Made by a program: the position numbers and the translations under genes
Part shown: one piece after another, positions 8,983 through 17,375 of the stretch
Layout of the letters: every line of letters starts with the position of its first letter
How positions within the stretch are numbered: position 1 is the first letter of the stretch
The notes under the pieces: generated by a model
Told to the model about the DNA's origin: nothing
Seen by the model: only the letters and a program-made list of their open reading frames with translations
The model's database searches: none
Source: Flavobacteriaceae bacterium
Lineage (GTDB): Bacteria > Bacteroidota > Bacteroidia > Flavobacteriales > Flavobacteriaceae
Length of the DNA: 35,918 bases
Direction of reading: 5' to 3'
Assembly (NCBI GenBank): GCA_023954685.1
Contig: JAGSHF010000007.1
Location: 1 to 35,918 of the forward strand

Positions 8983-9796
8983 CGGCAGTACTTAATGTTG
9001 AGATTTCACTAAAGTCTTTGTTTTCAATAATGTAAACATGTCCAATGTTGGTCATGTCATTATATAATTCAATGTCCAATGTAAAGTAATTCTCAGTTTC
9101 GTCAAGTTTAAAATCGACTACAGTGCCAACAGGAATGTTTTTTGGGAATATTGTTGATAATCCACCGGTTACTATTGAATCTCCTATTGCAACTGGTGCT
9201 TGGTTGGGCACATCAATAAGTTGAACAATTTTAGGCGAATTACCATTCCATGTTAGCGTACCAAAATGATTGGTTTTCTTAAGTTTAGCATTCACACGAA
9301 TGTTTGTGTTTAATACTGATATAACTCTTGAATAACCGTTTGATGTGTTATCTATTATGCCCACAATGCCTTTAGAAGAAATAACACCAAAATCTTCGCC
9401 AATACTATCTTGTTGACCCTTATTGATAATAAGATAATTATTGGTTGCAGAATAACTGTTTTTGTAAACTTCCGCAGGTGTTAATTTGTAATGAGATGCT
9501 ACGTGTGTTGAATCTAATATTTCTTTAGATACGGCGTTAACTTCAGAATTATATAATACAGCTTTTAATAGGCTGTTTTCTTCTAGAAGAATTTCATTTT
9601 CCGTTCTTAAATTAAAATATCCATCAATATTATTTAATGAAGCATAAACACCTCCCGTTAAAAAGTTGGCGGAATTAATAAATTTGCTTCTGTGGTAAGA
9701 ATGTGATTGAATGGTAAAAAAAAGCGAAATCGAAAATAGCAATACAAACAAAAGAAATGTTTTGTTTCGTATTAAAAAATTAATGATTTGTTGCAT
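8975..9796 (-). CDS. mreC: MreC, rod-shape-determining periplasmic protein
   Basis: 273 residues: a short cytoplasmic N-terminus, one membrane segment (FLLFVLLFSISLFF, near residues 14-27), a coiled-coil region (LRTENEILLEENSLLKAVL), then the beta-rich MreC core with the family-typical stretches LIINKGQQDSIGEDFGVISSKGIVG and GDSIVTGGLSTIFPKNIPVGTV. MreC forms assemblies in the periplasm that activate PBP2. It starts 12 bp after mreB. Length is normal for Bacteroidota. Confidence 0.95.
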   Translation of the reverse strand: MQQIINFLIRNKTFLLFVLLFSISLFFTIQSHSYHRSKFINSANFLTGGVYASLNNIDGYFNLRTENEILLEENSLLKAVLYNSEVNAVSKEILDSTHVASHYKLTPAEVYKNSYSATNNYLIINKGQQDSIGEDFGVISSKGIVGIIDNTSNGYSRVISVLNTNIRVNAKLKKTNHFGTLTWNGNSPKIVQLIDVPNQAPVAIGDSIVTGGLSTIFPKNIPVGTVVDFKLDETENYFTLDIELYNDMTNIGHVYIIENKDFSEISTLSTADE

Positions 9797-9808
9797 TGCT
9801 TAGTTTTC

Positions 9809-10837
9809 CTATTTAATCAATACGCTTCTGTATTTTGGTAAGTTTTTAAGCACAATACCTGTTCCTCTAACGACGGCACGTAAAGGGTCTTCAGCAATAT
9901 AAACAGGAAGATCTGTTTTTTGCGAGAGTCTTTTGTCTAGGCCTCTTAGCATAGAGCCACCACCAGCCAAATATATTCCAGTATTATAAATATCGGCGGC
10001 TAATTCTGGAGGTGTTTGTGATAAAGTTTCCATCACGGAATCTTCAATTCTTAAAATAGATTTATCCAATGCTTTAGCAATTTCTCTAAAAGAAATTTGA
10101 ACTTGTTTAGGTTTTCCAGTAAGTAAATCTCGTCCTTGAACGCTCATTTCTTCCGGAGGTAATTCTAAATCTTCAGTGGCCGCACCAATTTGAATTTTAA
10201 TTTTTTCAGCAGTGCGATCTCCAACATATAAGTTATGCTGGGTACGCATATAATAAATAATATCATTAGTGAATACATCACCTGCAACTTTAACTGATTT
10301 GTCACATACAATACCACCTAATGCAATTACAGCAATTTCTGTTGTTCCACCGCCTATATCAACAATCATATTCCCTTTAGGTTGCATGATGTCTACACCA
10401 ATACCAATTGCAGCTGCCATTGGTTCGTGAATTAAATAGACTTCTTTTCCATTAACACGTTCCGCAGACTCTTTAACCGCACGCATTTCCACTTCTGTAA
10501 TTCCAGAAGGAATACAAATAACCATACGTAATGCCGGAGCAAATAACTTCTTTTTTAAAGCCGGAATGTTTTTAATGAACATGCTTATCATTTGCTCTGA
10601 GGCATCAAAATCAGCAATTACCCCATCTTTTAGAGGTCTAATGGTTTTGATGTTTTCATGCGTTTTACCTTGCATCATACTGGCTTCTTTGCCAACGGCT
10701 ATGATTTTGCCTGAAATACGGTCTCTTGCTACTATGGATGGACTATCAACCACAACTTTGTCATTGTGGATAATAAGTGTGTTTGCGGTTCCTAAATCTA
10801 TTGCAATTTCTTCGGTTAAGAAATCAAAAAATCCCAT
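9809..10837 (-). CDS. mreB: MreB, bacterial actin
   Basis: 342 residues, full length for MreB. Actin-fold nucleotide-binding motifs are intact: phosphate-1 IAIDLGTANT at the N-terminus, VDIGGGTTEIAV (phosphate-2) and YLAGGGSMLRGLD (adenosine motif). It polymerises at the inner membrane and positions the elongation machinery encoded downstream. The start MGFFDFLTEE is normal for Bacteroidota. It is the first gene of the five-gene shape operon; the 125 bp upstream, up to purH, should hold the promoter. A TACATTTA box on the minus strand there resembles the family -7 element with one mismatch. Confidence 0.97.
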   Translation of the reverse strand: MGFFDFLTEEIAIDLGTANTLIIHNDKVVVDSPSIVARDRISGKIIAVGKEASMMQGKTHENIKTIRPLKDGVIADFDASEQMISMFIKNIPALKKKLFAPALRMVICIPSGITEVEMRAVKESAERVNGKEVYLIHEPMAAAIGIGVDIMQPKGNMIVDIGGGTTEIAVIALGGIVCDKSVKVAGDVFTNDIIYYMRTQHNLYVGDRTAEKIKIQIGAATEDLELPPEEMSVQGRDLLTGKPKQVQISFREIAKALDKSILRIEDSVMETLSQTPPELAADIYNTGIYLAGGGSMLRGLDKRLSQKTDLPVYIAEDPLRAVVRGTGIVLKNLPKYRSVLIK

Positions 10838-10962
10838 GGGCTATAGTTATATTATCTGAGGGTTATTAGTACTTTATTTCGAACAACTGTAAATGTAGTA
10901 AAATATACGTTATAATTAAAGATTTAGACTTTATAAATAATCGACATATTAAGGCGATTATA

Positions 10963-12495
10963 TTAGTGCTTAAAATGACGTGTTCCAGTAAAAACCATAG
11001 CAACATTATTCGTGTTACAATAATCAATACTAAGTTGATCTTTAATAGATCCTCCCGGTTGAATTACAGCTGTTATACCAGCATTATCCGCAATTTCCAC
11101 ACAATCTGGAAATGGAAAAAATGCGTCACTTGCCATAACGGCGCCCTGAAGTTCAAAATTAAATGATTGCGCTTTATGAATCGCTTGATTAAGTGCATCA
11201 ACTCTACTTGTTTGACCTGTGCCACTTGCACAAAGTTGTTTGTTTTTTGCAAGCACTATCGTGTTACTTTTTGTATGCTTGCAAATTTTTGAAGCGAAAA
11301 TAAGATCTTCAATTTCATTACTACTAGGTTTGCCAATTGTAGCATGACTAAGTTGTTCAGCAGCATCTGTTATGTTATCCTTGTCTTGCACTAAAACACC
11401 ATTTAAGCACGTTCTGACCGTAGTTTTTGGTAAGTGAATATCCTTTAGAATAAGGAGGATTCGGTTTTTCTTTCCTTTTAAAATTTCTACAGCATCTTCA
11501 CTAAATGAGGGCGCAATAACAACTTCGCAGAATAAACTATGGATTTCTTCTGAGGTAGCTTTATCAATTTCTGTATTAGAAATTAAAACACCGCCAAAGG
11601 CAGAAACAGGATCTCCTGCTAATGCATCTTTGTAAGCATTAAGAAGTGTGTCACGCTGCGCGATACCACAAGCATTATTGTGTTTTAATATAGCGAAAGT
11701 TGGTGCTTCTCCTTTAAATTCGTTCATTAAATTTACAGCAGCATCAACGTCCAGTAAGTTGTTATAACTTAATTCTTTTCCATGTAACTTGGTAAAGATC
11801 TCGTTGAAATCTCCAAAGAAGAATCCTTTTTGGTGTGGGTTTTCACCATAACGAAGTGCTTGTCCATTAAGCGCACTCAGTTTTAAAACAGTTTCCTCTT
11901 GACTAGAGTTAAAGTAATTAAATATTGCACTATCATAATGTGATGAAACATTGAAAGATTTTAAGGCAAAACGTTTGCGGTCTTCCAATGAAATGTCCCC
12001 ATGATCATTAGAAATTAACTCTAGAAATTCAGCATAATCATTTACTGAAGACACGCAAATGACATCCTTAAAATTTTTCCCTGCAGCACGAATTAAAGAA
12101 ATCCCGCCGATGTCAATTTTTTCAATAATATCTTGTTCGCTTGCACCTGAGGCAACGGTTTTTTCAAAAGGGTATAAATCTACAATAACACAATCAATTT
12201 GTGGAATTTCAAATTCCACCAATTCAGCAACATCTAGAGCGTTGTCTTGTCGGTTTAAAATACCACCAAAAATTTTTGGATGTAACGTTTTTACACGACC
12301 ACCAAGAATTGAAGGATATGAAGTGATATCTTCCGCAGGAACTACATCAATGCCTAAATCATTGATAAATTTTTGTGTTCCACCAGTTGAATAAATGATA
12401 ACACCTTGTTCATTTAGTTTTTTTACAATTGGGGCCAAGCCTTCCTTGCTAAAAACCGAAATTAGTGCTGATTTGATTGTTTTACTGTTGCTCAT
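10963..12495 (-). CDS. purH: Bifunctional AICAR transformylase / IMP cyclohydrolase
   Basis: Catalyses the last two steps of IMP synthesis: formylation of AICAR with 10-formyltetrahydrofolate and ring closure. The MGS-like cyclohydrolase domain is N-terminal (IYSTGGTQKFI, GGRVKTLHPKIFGG) and the transformylase domain follows (YGENPHQKG, the catalytic KHNNACG, ASDAFFPFPD). The ORF track begins at 12522, but I use ATG 12495 (MSNSKTIKSALISVFSKEG, 510 residues), because the longer start falls on a promoter box at 12520-12527. It is encoded upstream of mreB in the same direction but separated by 125 bp, so it is probably a separate transcription unit. Confidence 0.97.
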   Translation of the reverse strand: MSNSKTIKSALISVFSKEGLAPIVKKLNEQGVIIYSTGGTQKFINDLGIDVVPAEDITSYPSILGGRVKTLHPKIFGGILNRQDNALDVAELVEFEIPQIDCVIVDLYPFEKTVASGASEQDIIEKIDIGGISLIRAAGKNFKDVICVSSVNDYAEFLELISNDHGDISLEDRKRFALKSFNVSSHYDSAIFNYFNSSQEETVLKLSALNGQALRYGENPHQKGFFFGDFNEIFTKLHGKELSYNNLLDVDAAVNLMNEFKGEAPTFAILKHNNACGIAQRDTLLNAYKDALAGDPVSAFGGVLISNTEIDKATSEEIHSLFCEVVIAPSFSEDAVEILKGKKNRILLILKDIHLPKTTVRTCLNGVLVQDKDNITDAAEQLSHATIGKPSSNEIEDLIFASKICKHTKSNTIVLAKNKQLCASGTGQTSRVDALNQAIHKAQSFNFELQGAVMASDAFFPFPDCVEIADNAGITAVIQPGGSIKDQLSIDYCNTNNVAMVFTGTRHFKH

Positions 12496-12519
12496 TATAG
12501 TGTGTTGTGGATTGAACCG

Positions 12520-12527
12520 CAAAAGTA
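12520..12527 (-). promoter_or_regulatory. purH promoter -7 box
   Basis: On the minus strand this reads TACTTTTG, a perfect match to the Bacteroidota -7 consensus TAnnTTTG. The predicted transcript start is about 18 bases before ATG 12495. No TTG is found at the ideal -33 spacing; a GTG lies 18 bases upstream. This site decides against the longer ORF start at 12522. Confidence 0.55.
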
Positions 12528-12660
12528 ACGAATTAAGTCAATTTACACTGTGGATTTTAATCAAAATAGCGTGTTTTTTTTCACCAAAGGCAATAGTTAT
12601 TAACAGTGGCGAAGAAGATCTTGCGTTAGAAAAATTAAAAGGAAGTAAGTGCTCTTATTA

Positions 12661-13116
12661 TTAAAGCATTTTAGCGACCTCGCTACAAACAAATTCTAAG
12701 AATTGCTCATCTTCAACTGCAAACGGATCTGGTGTGTTAGAATCAATATCTATTTGTCCAATGTTTTCTCCGTTAATGAATATCGGGACTACAATTTCGG
12801 CTTTAACAGTAATGCTACAGGCTATATAATTATCTTGAGCGGTCACATCTGGGACTACAAAATTTTCATTGCTAACAGCTACTTGCCCACAGATACCTTT
12901 GCCAAAAGGGATAATAGTGTGATCTGTTGGCTCTCCAACATAAGGGCCTAATTTGAGCTCGTTTTTCTCACCATTCTTAAAATAAAACCCTACCCAATTA
13001 TAATAATTGATGTTGGTTTCTAGAAGTTCGCAAATAGATAATAGGCGGTTTTCTTTTGTTTCGTTGTGGTTTGAAACTATTTCAATTACTTTTGGTTTTA
13101 ACGTGCTCAAGACCAT
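12661..13116 (-). CDS. GAF-domain protein, likely free methionine-(R)-sulfoxide reductase
   Basis: A single GAF domain. The stretch NWVGFYF, then LGPYVGEPTDHTIIPFGKGICGQVA, then DNYIACS and AEIVVPIFINGENIGQIDID is characteristic of the fRMsr group, which reduces free methionine-R-sulfoxide. Two cysteines in the positions I expect for the catalytic pair are present (GICG and YIAC; Cys76 and Cys100 in the short form). The ORF track starts at 13176. I prefer Met at 13116 (MVLSTLKPKVIEIVSNH, 151 residues), because the family normally begins with this helix and the extra 20 residues would crowd the divergent xrtF promoter. The protein is cytoplasmic and would help repair oxidised methionine. The longer start cannot be excluded. 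Confidence 0.8.
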   Translation of the reverse strand: MVLSTLKPKVIEIVSNHNETKENRLLSICELLETNINYYNWVGFYFKNGEKNELKLGPYVGEPTDHTIIPFGKGICGQVAVSNENFVVPDVTAQDNYIACSITVKAEIVVPIFINGENIGQIDIDSNTPDPFAVEDEQFLEFVCSEVAKML

Positions 13117-13204
13117 TGGATAAATTTTTTGGTAAAAATATTCAAATTCGAGTGAATTAGATGTGTAGATTAGCATAATTTTAGGAAAATTTCAATCCAA
13201 TTAT

Positions 13205-13756
13205 TTGAAAGCAATACTTAAAAAATATAAAGGCGTAGTTAAATTTGTTCTTACATTTCTAATGGTGTATATATTTCTAGCTATTTGTTATCAGGTGTAT
13301 TTGGATTATTCTAAAGACAGTAAATATTATCCAGATTACTTTACAGAATTGGTAGCGCATCAAACTCAGGAATTGTCTAATGCATTTGGGTATGAAACCT
13401 ACATGTTGGACCATCCCGATGAGCCCTCAATAAAAGTTATTTTTCGAGGTAAATATTTGGCACGAATAATAGAAGGGTGCAATGGTATTAGCATTATTAT
13501 TTTATTCGTTGCTTTTATTGTGGCTTTTGCTGAAAAGTGGAAACCTACACTAATTTACATTTTAGCAGGAAGCGTCTTGATTTATATCGCAAACCTCCTT
13601 CGTATTGTACTGCTTTATTTTGGCATTTACCATTATCCTTGGCATCAAGAATTTTTGCACGGGACTTTATTTCCACTTGCTATTTATGGGATGGTATTTT
13701 TACTTTGGATGTTTTGGGTAAATCGATATTCTAAATTAAAACAAAACGATGGATAG
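13205..13756 (+). CDS. xrtF: Exosortase family protein XrtF
   Basis: 183 residues with several membrane segments and the exosortase catalytic set: EGCNGI (Cys92), NLLRI (Arg133) and FLHGTL (His152). Exosortases are membrane cysteine peptidases/transpeptidases that process proteins carrying a C-terminal sorting tail. The short length, the Bacteroidota background and the partner gene directly downstream fit the XrtF subtype. The start is TTG at 13205; no ATG lies upstream in frame, and this start places the first membrane segment correctly. It overlaps the next gene by 8 bp. No obvious sorting-signal protein is in the window, so its substrate is unknown here. Confidence 0.9.
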   Translation: MKAILKKYKGVVKFVLTFLMVYIFLAICYQVYLDYSKDSKYYPDYFTELVAHQTQELSNAFGYETYMLDHPDEPSIKVIFRGKYLARIIEGCNGISIIILFVAFIVAFAEKWKPTLIYILAGSVLIYIANLLRIVLLYFGIYHYPWHQEFLHGTLFPLAIYGMVFLLWMFWVNRYSKLKQNDG

Positions 13757-14177
13757 GATTTTTAAGTATATTATCGTATCCGTTTTGATTTTGCTGTTGG
13801 TATTGATCCGCTTTTTCGAGAACGATTTGTTTTATGATCCATATTTGACATTTTTTAAAAATGATTACCTCTACCTGGATTCCCCTCGTCGTGAAGTGTT
13901 TAAGTTAACACTATTTACATCTTTGCGTTATGTATTAAATTCAATGATTTCTATGGCAATTTTATTTGTTGTTTTCAGGGATAAGGGGGTCATTAAATTC
14001 TCAGCAGTAGTGTATCTCTTTGCTTATATTATGCTGTTAGTCATCTTTTTATATTTTGTAATTAACCCAAGACAAGAAGATTACTATTTGTTTTTTAATT
14101 TGCGTCGCTTTTTAATTCAACCACTTATTTTATTAATCTTGCTTCCGGCGTTTTATTATAACAAAGTGAAAGTTTAA
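13749..14177 (+). CDS. Exosortase F system-associated membrane protein
   Basis: 142 residues with about four membrane segments (IIVSVLILLLVLIRF, SMAILFVVF, LFAYIMLLVIFLYFV, PLILLILLPAFYY) separated by conserved polar loops (DSPRREVFKLTLFTSLRYVLNS and NPRQEDYYLFFNLRRFLIQP). A protein of this size and topology directly after xrtF is the known XrtF companion. It overlaps xrtF by 8 bp, so the two are translationally coupled and probably form one membrane complex. Its biochemical role is not known. The operon appears to end here, before the metal-related genes. Confidence 0.85.
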   Translation: MDRIFKYIIVSVLILLLVLIRFFENDLFYDPYLTFFKNDYLYLDSPRREVFKLTLFTSLRYVLNSMISMAILFVVFRDKGVIKFSAVVYLFAYIMLLVIFLYFVINPRQEDYYLFFNLRRFLIQPLILLILLPAFYYNKVKV

Positions 14178-14223
14178 GATGTTAATCCTTTGATAAAATA
14201 GAGTGTTATCTTTTTCTTTTTTA

Positions 14224-14231
14224 TAAATTTG
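14224..14231 (+). promoter_or_regulatory. -7 promoter box before the HYC_CC_PP gene
   Basis: TAAATTTG, a perfect TAnnTTTG match, lies 6 bp before ATG 14238, preceded by GTG 18 bases further up rather than the ideal TTG. It overlaps the TTG at 14229 proposed by the ORF track, which supports starting at ATG 14238. The leader would be very short. Confidence 0.45.
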
Positions 14232-14237
14232 CCACTG

Positions 14238-14648
14238 ATGAAACAATTTTTACATAAGCTATTTTCAACAGCTATAGCGCTTTTGGTGTTGTTTTCAACA
14301 GTTTCTTTTACTGTAGAAAAACACTTTTGTGGCGATGTGTTGGTTGATGTTTCTGTGTTTTCTGAAGCTAATAAATGCAAAATGGAGGCTTTAGAATTCG
14401 ATCAAGATACCTTACAAAAAAAGACTTGTTGTAAAGATAAAATTGACGTTGTTGAAGGGCAAGATGAATTAATTGTAAAATCTTTTGATGATCTTAATGT
14501 TGATCAGCAATTGGTTTTGGCATCTTATACCTTTACTTACCTCAATTTATTTGAAGGATTATCGCAGTGCGTTGTACCGGATAAATATTATTCTCCACCT
14601 AATTTGATCATAGACAAACAAGTTTTTGATCAAGTTTTCCTTATTTGA
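14238..14648 (+). CDS. HYC_CC_PP family small secreted protein (metal-associated)
   Basis: 136 residues from ATG 14238, chosen over the TTG at 14229 because MKQFLHKLFSTAIALLVLFS is a clean signal peptide. The mature protein has the three landmarks of the HYC_CC_PP family: H-F/Y-C (HFCGD, Cys31), a cysteine pair (TCCKD, 64-65) and a late proline pair (YSPPN, 119-121), plus two further cysteines (47 and 111). The family is found in Bacteroidota next to TonB-dependent receptors and metal-binding proteins, as here, and is presumed to bind metal in the periplasm or at the surface. The function is not demonstrated. The gene begins the metal cluster; the receptor follows after a 78-bp leader. Confidence 0.75.
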   Translation: MKQFLHKLFSTAIALLVLFSTVSFTVEKHFCGDVLVDVSVFSEANKCKMEALEFDQDTLQKKTCCKDKIDVVEGQDELIVKSFDDLNVDQQLVLASYTFTYLNLFEGLSQCVVPDKYYSPPNLIIDKQVFDQVFLI

Positions 14649-14666
14649 TATTTTTAATTATTTCAC

Positions 14667-14716
14667 ATTGCTTTAGGCACAGTTTAAAGCAATCGGGCAG
14701 GTATAATATTATGCCC
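14667..14716 (+). promoter_or_regulatory. Tandem hairpins in the leader of the TonB receptor gene
   Basis: Two inverted repeats in a row: ATTGCTTTA / TAAAGCAAT (9 bp perfect stem, 9-nt loop, 14667-14693) and GGGCA / TGCCC (5 bp stem, loop rich in TATAATATTA, 14695-14716). They sit 10 bp before the TTG start of the receptor. Neither is followed by a T-run, so they are not simple terminators; an RNA control element or an operator is possible. Confidence 0.45.
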
Positions 14717-14726
14717 AGAAATTGAA

Positions 14727-16988
14727 TTGAAACGATTAAAAATAAACATTTTGAAATACGTATTATATATATTAATAATGCTTCCATGTATTGCAATTGG
14801 TCAAGACCAATTGCAGGGTACTATTCTAGAAGCAAATGATGAAAATGAACCTATTGGCTTAGCTGGGGCTAATGTATATTGGTTAAATACAACAGTTGGT
14901 GCCGTAACCGATATCGATGGGAATTTTAAAATCTCCTATAAAACTGATTACACTAAATTAGTAGTTAGTTATGTTGGGTTTACTACAGATACCATTGCTA
15001 TTTCTGAACCGAAATTCATCAAACATTGGTTGAGCCCAGTTAGTAATTTAGATGAAGTAGTCTTAAAATCAAGAAAGCAAGCAACATCAAAATCATATCT
15101 TCAAGCGGCGAACGTTTTAACCGTGAGTAGCGAGGAATTGTTAAAAGCGGCCTGCTGTAATTTATCTGAGAGTTTTGAAACAAACCCGTCAATTGACGTT
15201 AATTTTGCAGATGCAGTAACAGGAACACGGCAAATTAAAATGTTGGGATTAACTAGCCCATATATTTTAATTGCAACTGAAAACATTCCTGCCATACGTG
15301 GAGCTTCTCAAGCCTATGGTTTAAGTTTTATTCCAGGAACTTGGGTAGAAAGTATTCAAATTACTAAAGGAGCAGGTAGCGTTGTAAACGGATTTGAAAG
15401 TATAGCTGGACAAATCAATGCAGAGCTGCAAAAACCAATGACAGATGCTCGTGTTTTTGTAAATGCCTATGGGGCTGCTAATGGAAGATATGAGTTAAAT
15501 ACACACTTGAATACTGCGTTAAATGACAGGTGGAGTACTGGTTTATATCTTCATGGTAATATGAGGGATAAAAAGTTTGATAATAATGACGACGGATTTT
15601 TAGATATGCCTTTGGCAAAGCAAATTAATGTCATGAATCGTTGGCAATATACCAATCTAGAAAAAGGCATTGTTAGTTTTACCAATATTCGATATTTAAA
15701 TGATAATAAACAGACAGGACAGACCATTTTTAATCCGGATACTGACAAGCTCACGACTAACGCATGGGGAAGTGAAATTGATACAAGACGCTTGGAAGCT
15801 ACAACAAAATTTGGATATGTAAACCCTGAAATTCCGTACCAAAGTATTGGAGCTCAGGTTGCTTACAGTAATCATAAGCAAGAATCTTATTTTGGATTAA
15901 ACACCTATAATATCACGCACAATAGTATATATGCAAATGCTATTTATAATTCGATTATTAGTGATTCAAGACATAAAATAAAGACAGGCATAAGTTTTAC
16001 TTATGACAAATATGAGGAGTTGGTGGTGGATTCTGAATATGAGCGCGCAGAAAATTCGGTTGGTGCATTTTTTGAATATGCTTTTGATAATGTAGACGAT
16101 TTAAATGTAACGGCAGGCATACGTATTGATAGGCATAATTTGCTAGGCACATTTATAACACCACGTTTGCATGCACGATATACGCCATGGGAAAAATCAG
16201 CAATTCGTGGATCCATTGGACGAGGTAAAAGAAGTGCTAATATTTTTACTGAAAACCAAAAAATGTTCGCCACTTCTAGACGTATTAATGTTTTAAACTC
16301 TGGAGGAAAAATCTACGGATTAGATCCAGAAATTGCATGGAATTATGGTGTGTCATTTTTACAAGGGTTTAATTTGTTTGATAGAAAAGCCGATATTACT
16401 TTAGACTTTTACAGAACAAACTTTGAAAACCAAATTGTTGTTGATTATGAAAATCCAACAGAAGTTAATTTTTATAATCTGAATGGAAAAAGTTATGCTA
16501 ATAGTTTTCAGGCGGAGTTTAATTATAATGTTTTTGAAAATTTAGACCTGCGAATGGCTTATAAGATTTATGATGTTAAAACTCAATACCAATCGGGAGA
16601 ACTTGAAAAGGCATTAACACCAAAATATCGTATTTTTGCTAACGTTTCATATGAGACCAAGGTTAAAGAAAATGGAGGTCAATGGAAATTTGATACCACT
16701 TATAATTGGATTAGTGAACAGCGTTTTACCAATACAAGTAGTAATCCAATTCAATATCAATTGCCGGAGTATTCGCCTACAGTCGCTACCTTAAATGCTC
16801 AAGTTACTAAAGTGTTTTCTCCAAAATTTGAATTATATTTAGGAGCTGAAAATTTAACAAATGTAAAACAGGATAATCCTATTTTGGCCAGTGATGATCC
16901 GTTTGGTGCGAATTTTGATACGACATTTGTTTATGGCCCTATATTTGGAGCGAGTTATTATGCGGGTTTAAGATTTAGAATCGAATAA
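14727..16988 (+). CDS. TonB-dependent outer-membrane receptor, probably for a metal
   Basis: 753 residues: a signal peptide (YVLYILIMLPCIAIGQ), an N-terminal carboxypeptidase-regulatory-like domain (GTILEANDENEPIGLAGANVY to YVGF, about 30-100), a plug domain (about 125-240, with IQITKGAGSVVNGFESIAGQIN) and a 22-strand-type barrel ending in YAGLRFRIE. Such receptors import ligands across the outer membrane using TonB energy. The plug carries an adjacent cysteine pair (AACCNLSESF, 143-144), unusual for receptors of sugars or siderophores and in keeping with neighbours that bind metal through Cys/His. The TTG start at 14727 gives the full signal peptide. The gene lies between the HYC_CC_PP and HMA genes and is probably cotranscribed with them. 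Copper or a similar soft metal is my inference. Confidence 0.85.
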   Translation: MKRLKINILKYVLYILIMLPCIAIGQDQLQGTILEANDENEPIGLAGANVYWLNTTVGAVTDIDGNFKISYKTDYTKLVVSYVGFTTDTIAISEPKFIKHWLSPVSNLDEVVLKSRKQATSKSYLQAANVLTVSSEELLKAACCNLSESFETNPSIDVNFADAVTGTRQIKMLGLTSPYILIATENIPAIRGASQAYGLSFIPGTWVESIQITKGAGSVVNGFESIAGQINAELQKPMTDARVFVNAYGAANGRYELNTHLNTALNDRWSTGLYLHGNMRDKKFDNNDDGFLDMPLAKQINVMNRWQYTNLEKGIVSFTNIRYLNDNKQTGQTIFNPDTDKLTTNAWGSEIDTRRLEATTKFGYVNPEIPYQSIGAQVAYSNHKQESYFGLNTYNITHNSIYANAIYNSIISDSRHKIKTGISFTYDKYEELVVDSEYERAENSVGAFFEYAFDNVDDLNVTAGIRIDRHNLLGTFITPRLHARYTPWEKSAIRGSIGRGKRSANIFTENQKMFATSRRINVLNSGGKIYGLDPEIAWNYGVSFLQGFNLFDRKADITLDFYRTNFENQIVVDYENPTEVNFYNLNGKSYANSFQAEFNYNVFENLDLRMAYKIYDVKTQYQSGELEKALTPKYRIFANVSYETKVKENGGQWKFDTTYNWISEQRFTNTSSNPIQYQLPEYSPTVATLNAQVTKVFSPKFELYLGAENLTNVKQDNPILASDDPFGANFDTTFVYGPIFGASYYAGLRFRIE

Positions 16989-16998
16989 AATATATATT

Positions 16999-17352
16999 AT
17001 GAAAAGAATTATTGTATTAGTTTTTATGTGCATGAGCATGCTATCATTTGCACAAAATAAAAACGCAAAAGCAAACATAGAAGTCGATGGTGTTTGCTTA
17101 ATGTGTAAAAAACGTATTGAAAAAGCTGCCATTAAGTCTAAAGGCGTGAAATCGGCAGTTTGGAATGTGAAAACACACGAATTGAAATTAATATTTGATG
17201 AACGCAAGACTGATTTAAACGCAATTCAAGAAAATATTGCTGCGGTTGGACATGATACAAAATTGCTGAAAGCAAAAGATGACGTGTATAACAATATTGA
17301 TCCTTGTTGTAAATACCGAGATAAAGAGGTAGTAGATGCCCATGAAAATTAA
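16999..17352 (+). CDS. Secreted heavy-metal-associated (HMA) domain protein
   Basis: 117 residues with a signal peptide (MKRIIVLVFMCMSMLSFAQ) and an HMA ferredoxin-like domain whose metal site is GVCLMC (Cys33, Cys36), followed by KAAIKSKGVKSAVWN and the usual second half (LNAIQENIAAVGHDT). A second cysteine pair lies near the end (DPCCKYRD, 103-104). HMA domains carry copper(I) or similar ions in MerP, CopZ and P-type ATPases. Here the domain is periplasmic, so it may act as a carrier between the outer-membrane receptor and an exporter or importer encoded elsewhere. It begins 10 bp after the receptor stop codon and is evidently in the same operon. Confidence 0.88.
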   Translation: MKRIIVLVFMCMSMLSFAQNKNAKANIEVDGVCLMCKKRIEKAAIKSKGVKSAVWNVKTHELKLIFDERKTDLNAIQENIAAVGHDTKLLKAKDDVYNNIDPCCKYRDKEVVDAHEN

Positions 17353-17375
17353 ACTAAACCAAAAAAGATAATATA

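Noticed and set aside
12395-12664. Plus-strand 89-residue ORF overlapping the purH start
   Set aside because: It lies mostly antisense to purH, has shadow-like composition and no signal or domain.
14674-14692. A second sigma-54-like sequence (AGGCACAGTTTAAAGCAA) before the TonB receptor
   Set aside because: There are 11 bases between GG and GC instead of the strict 10, and the sequence is better explained by the 9-bp hairpin.
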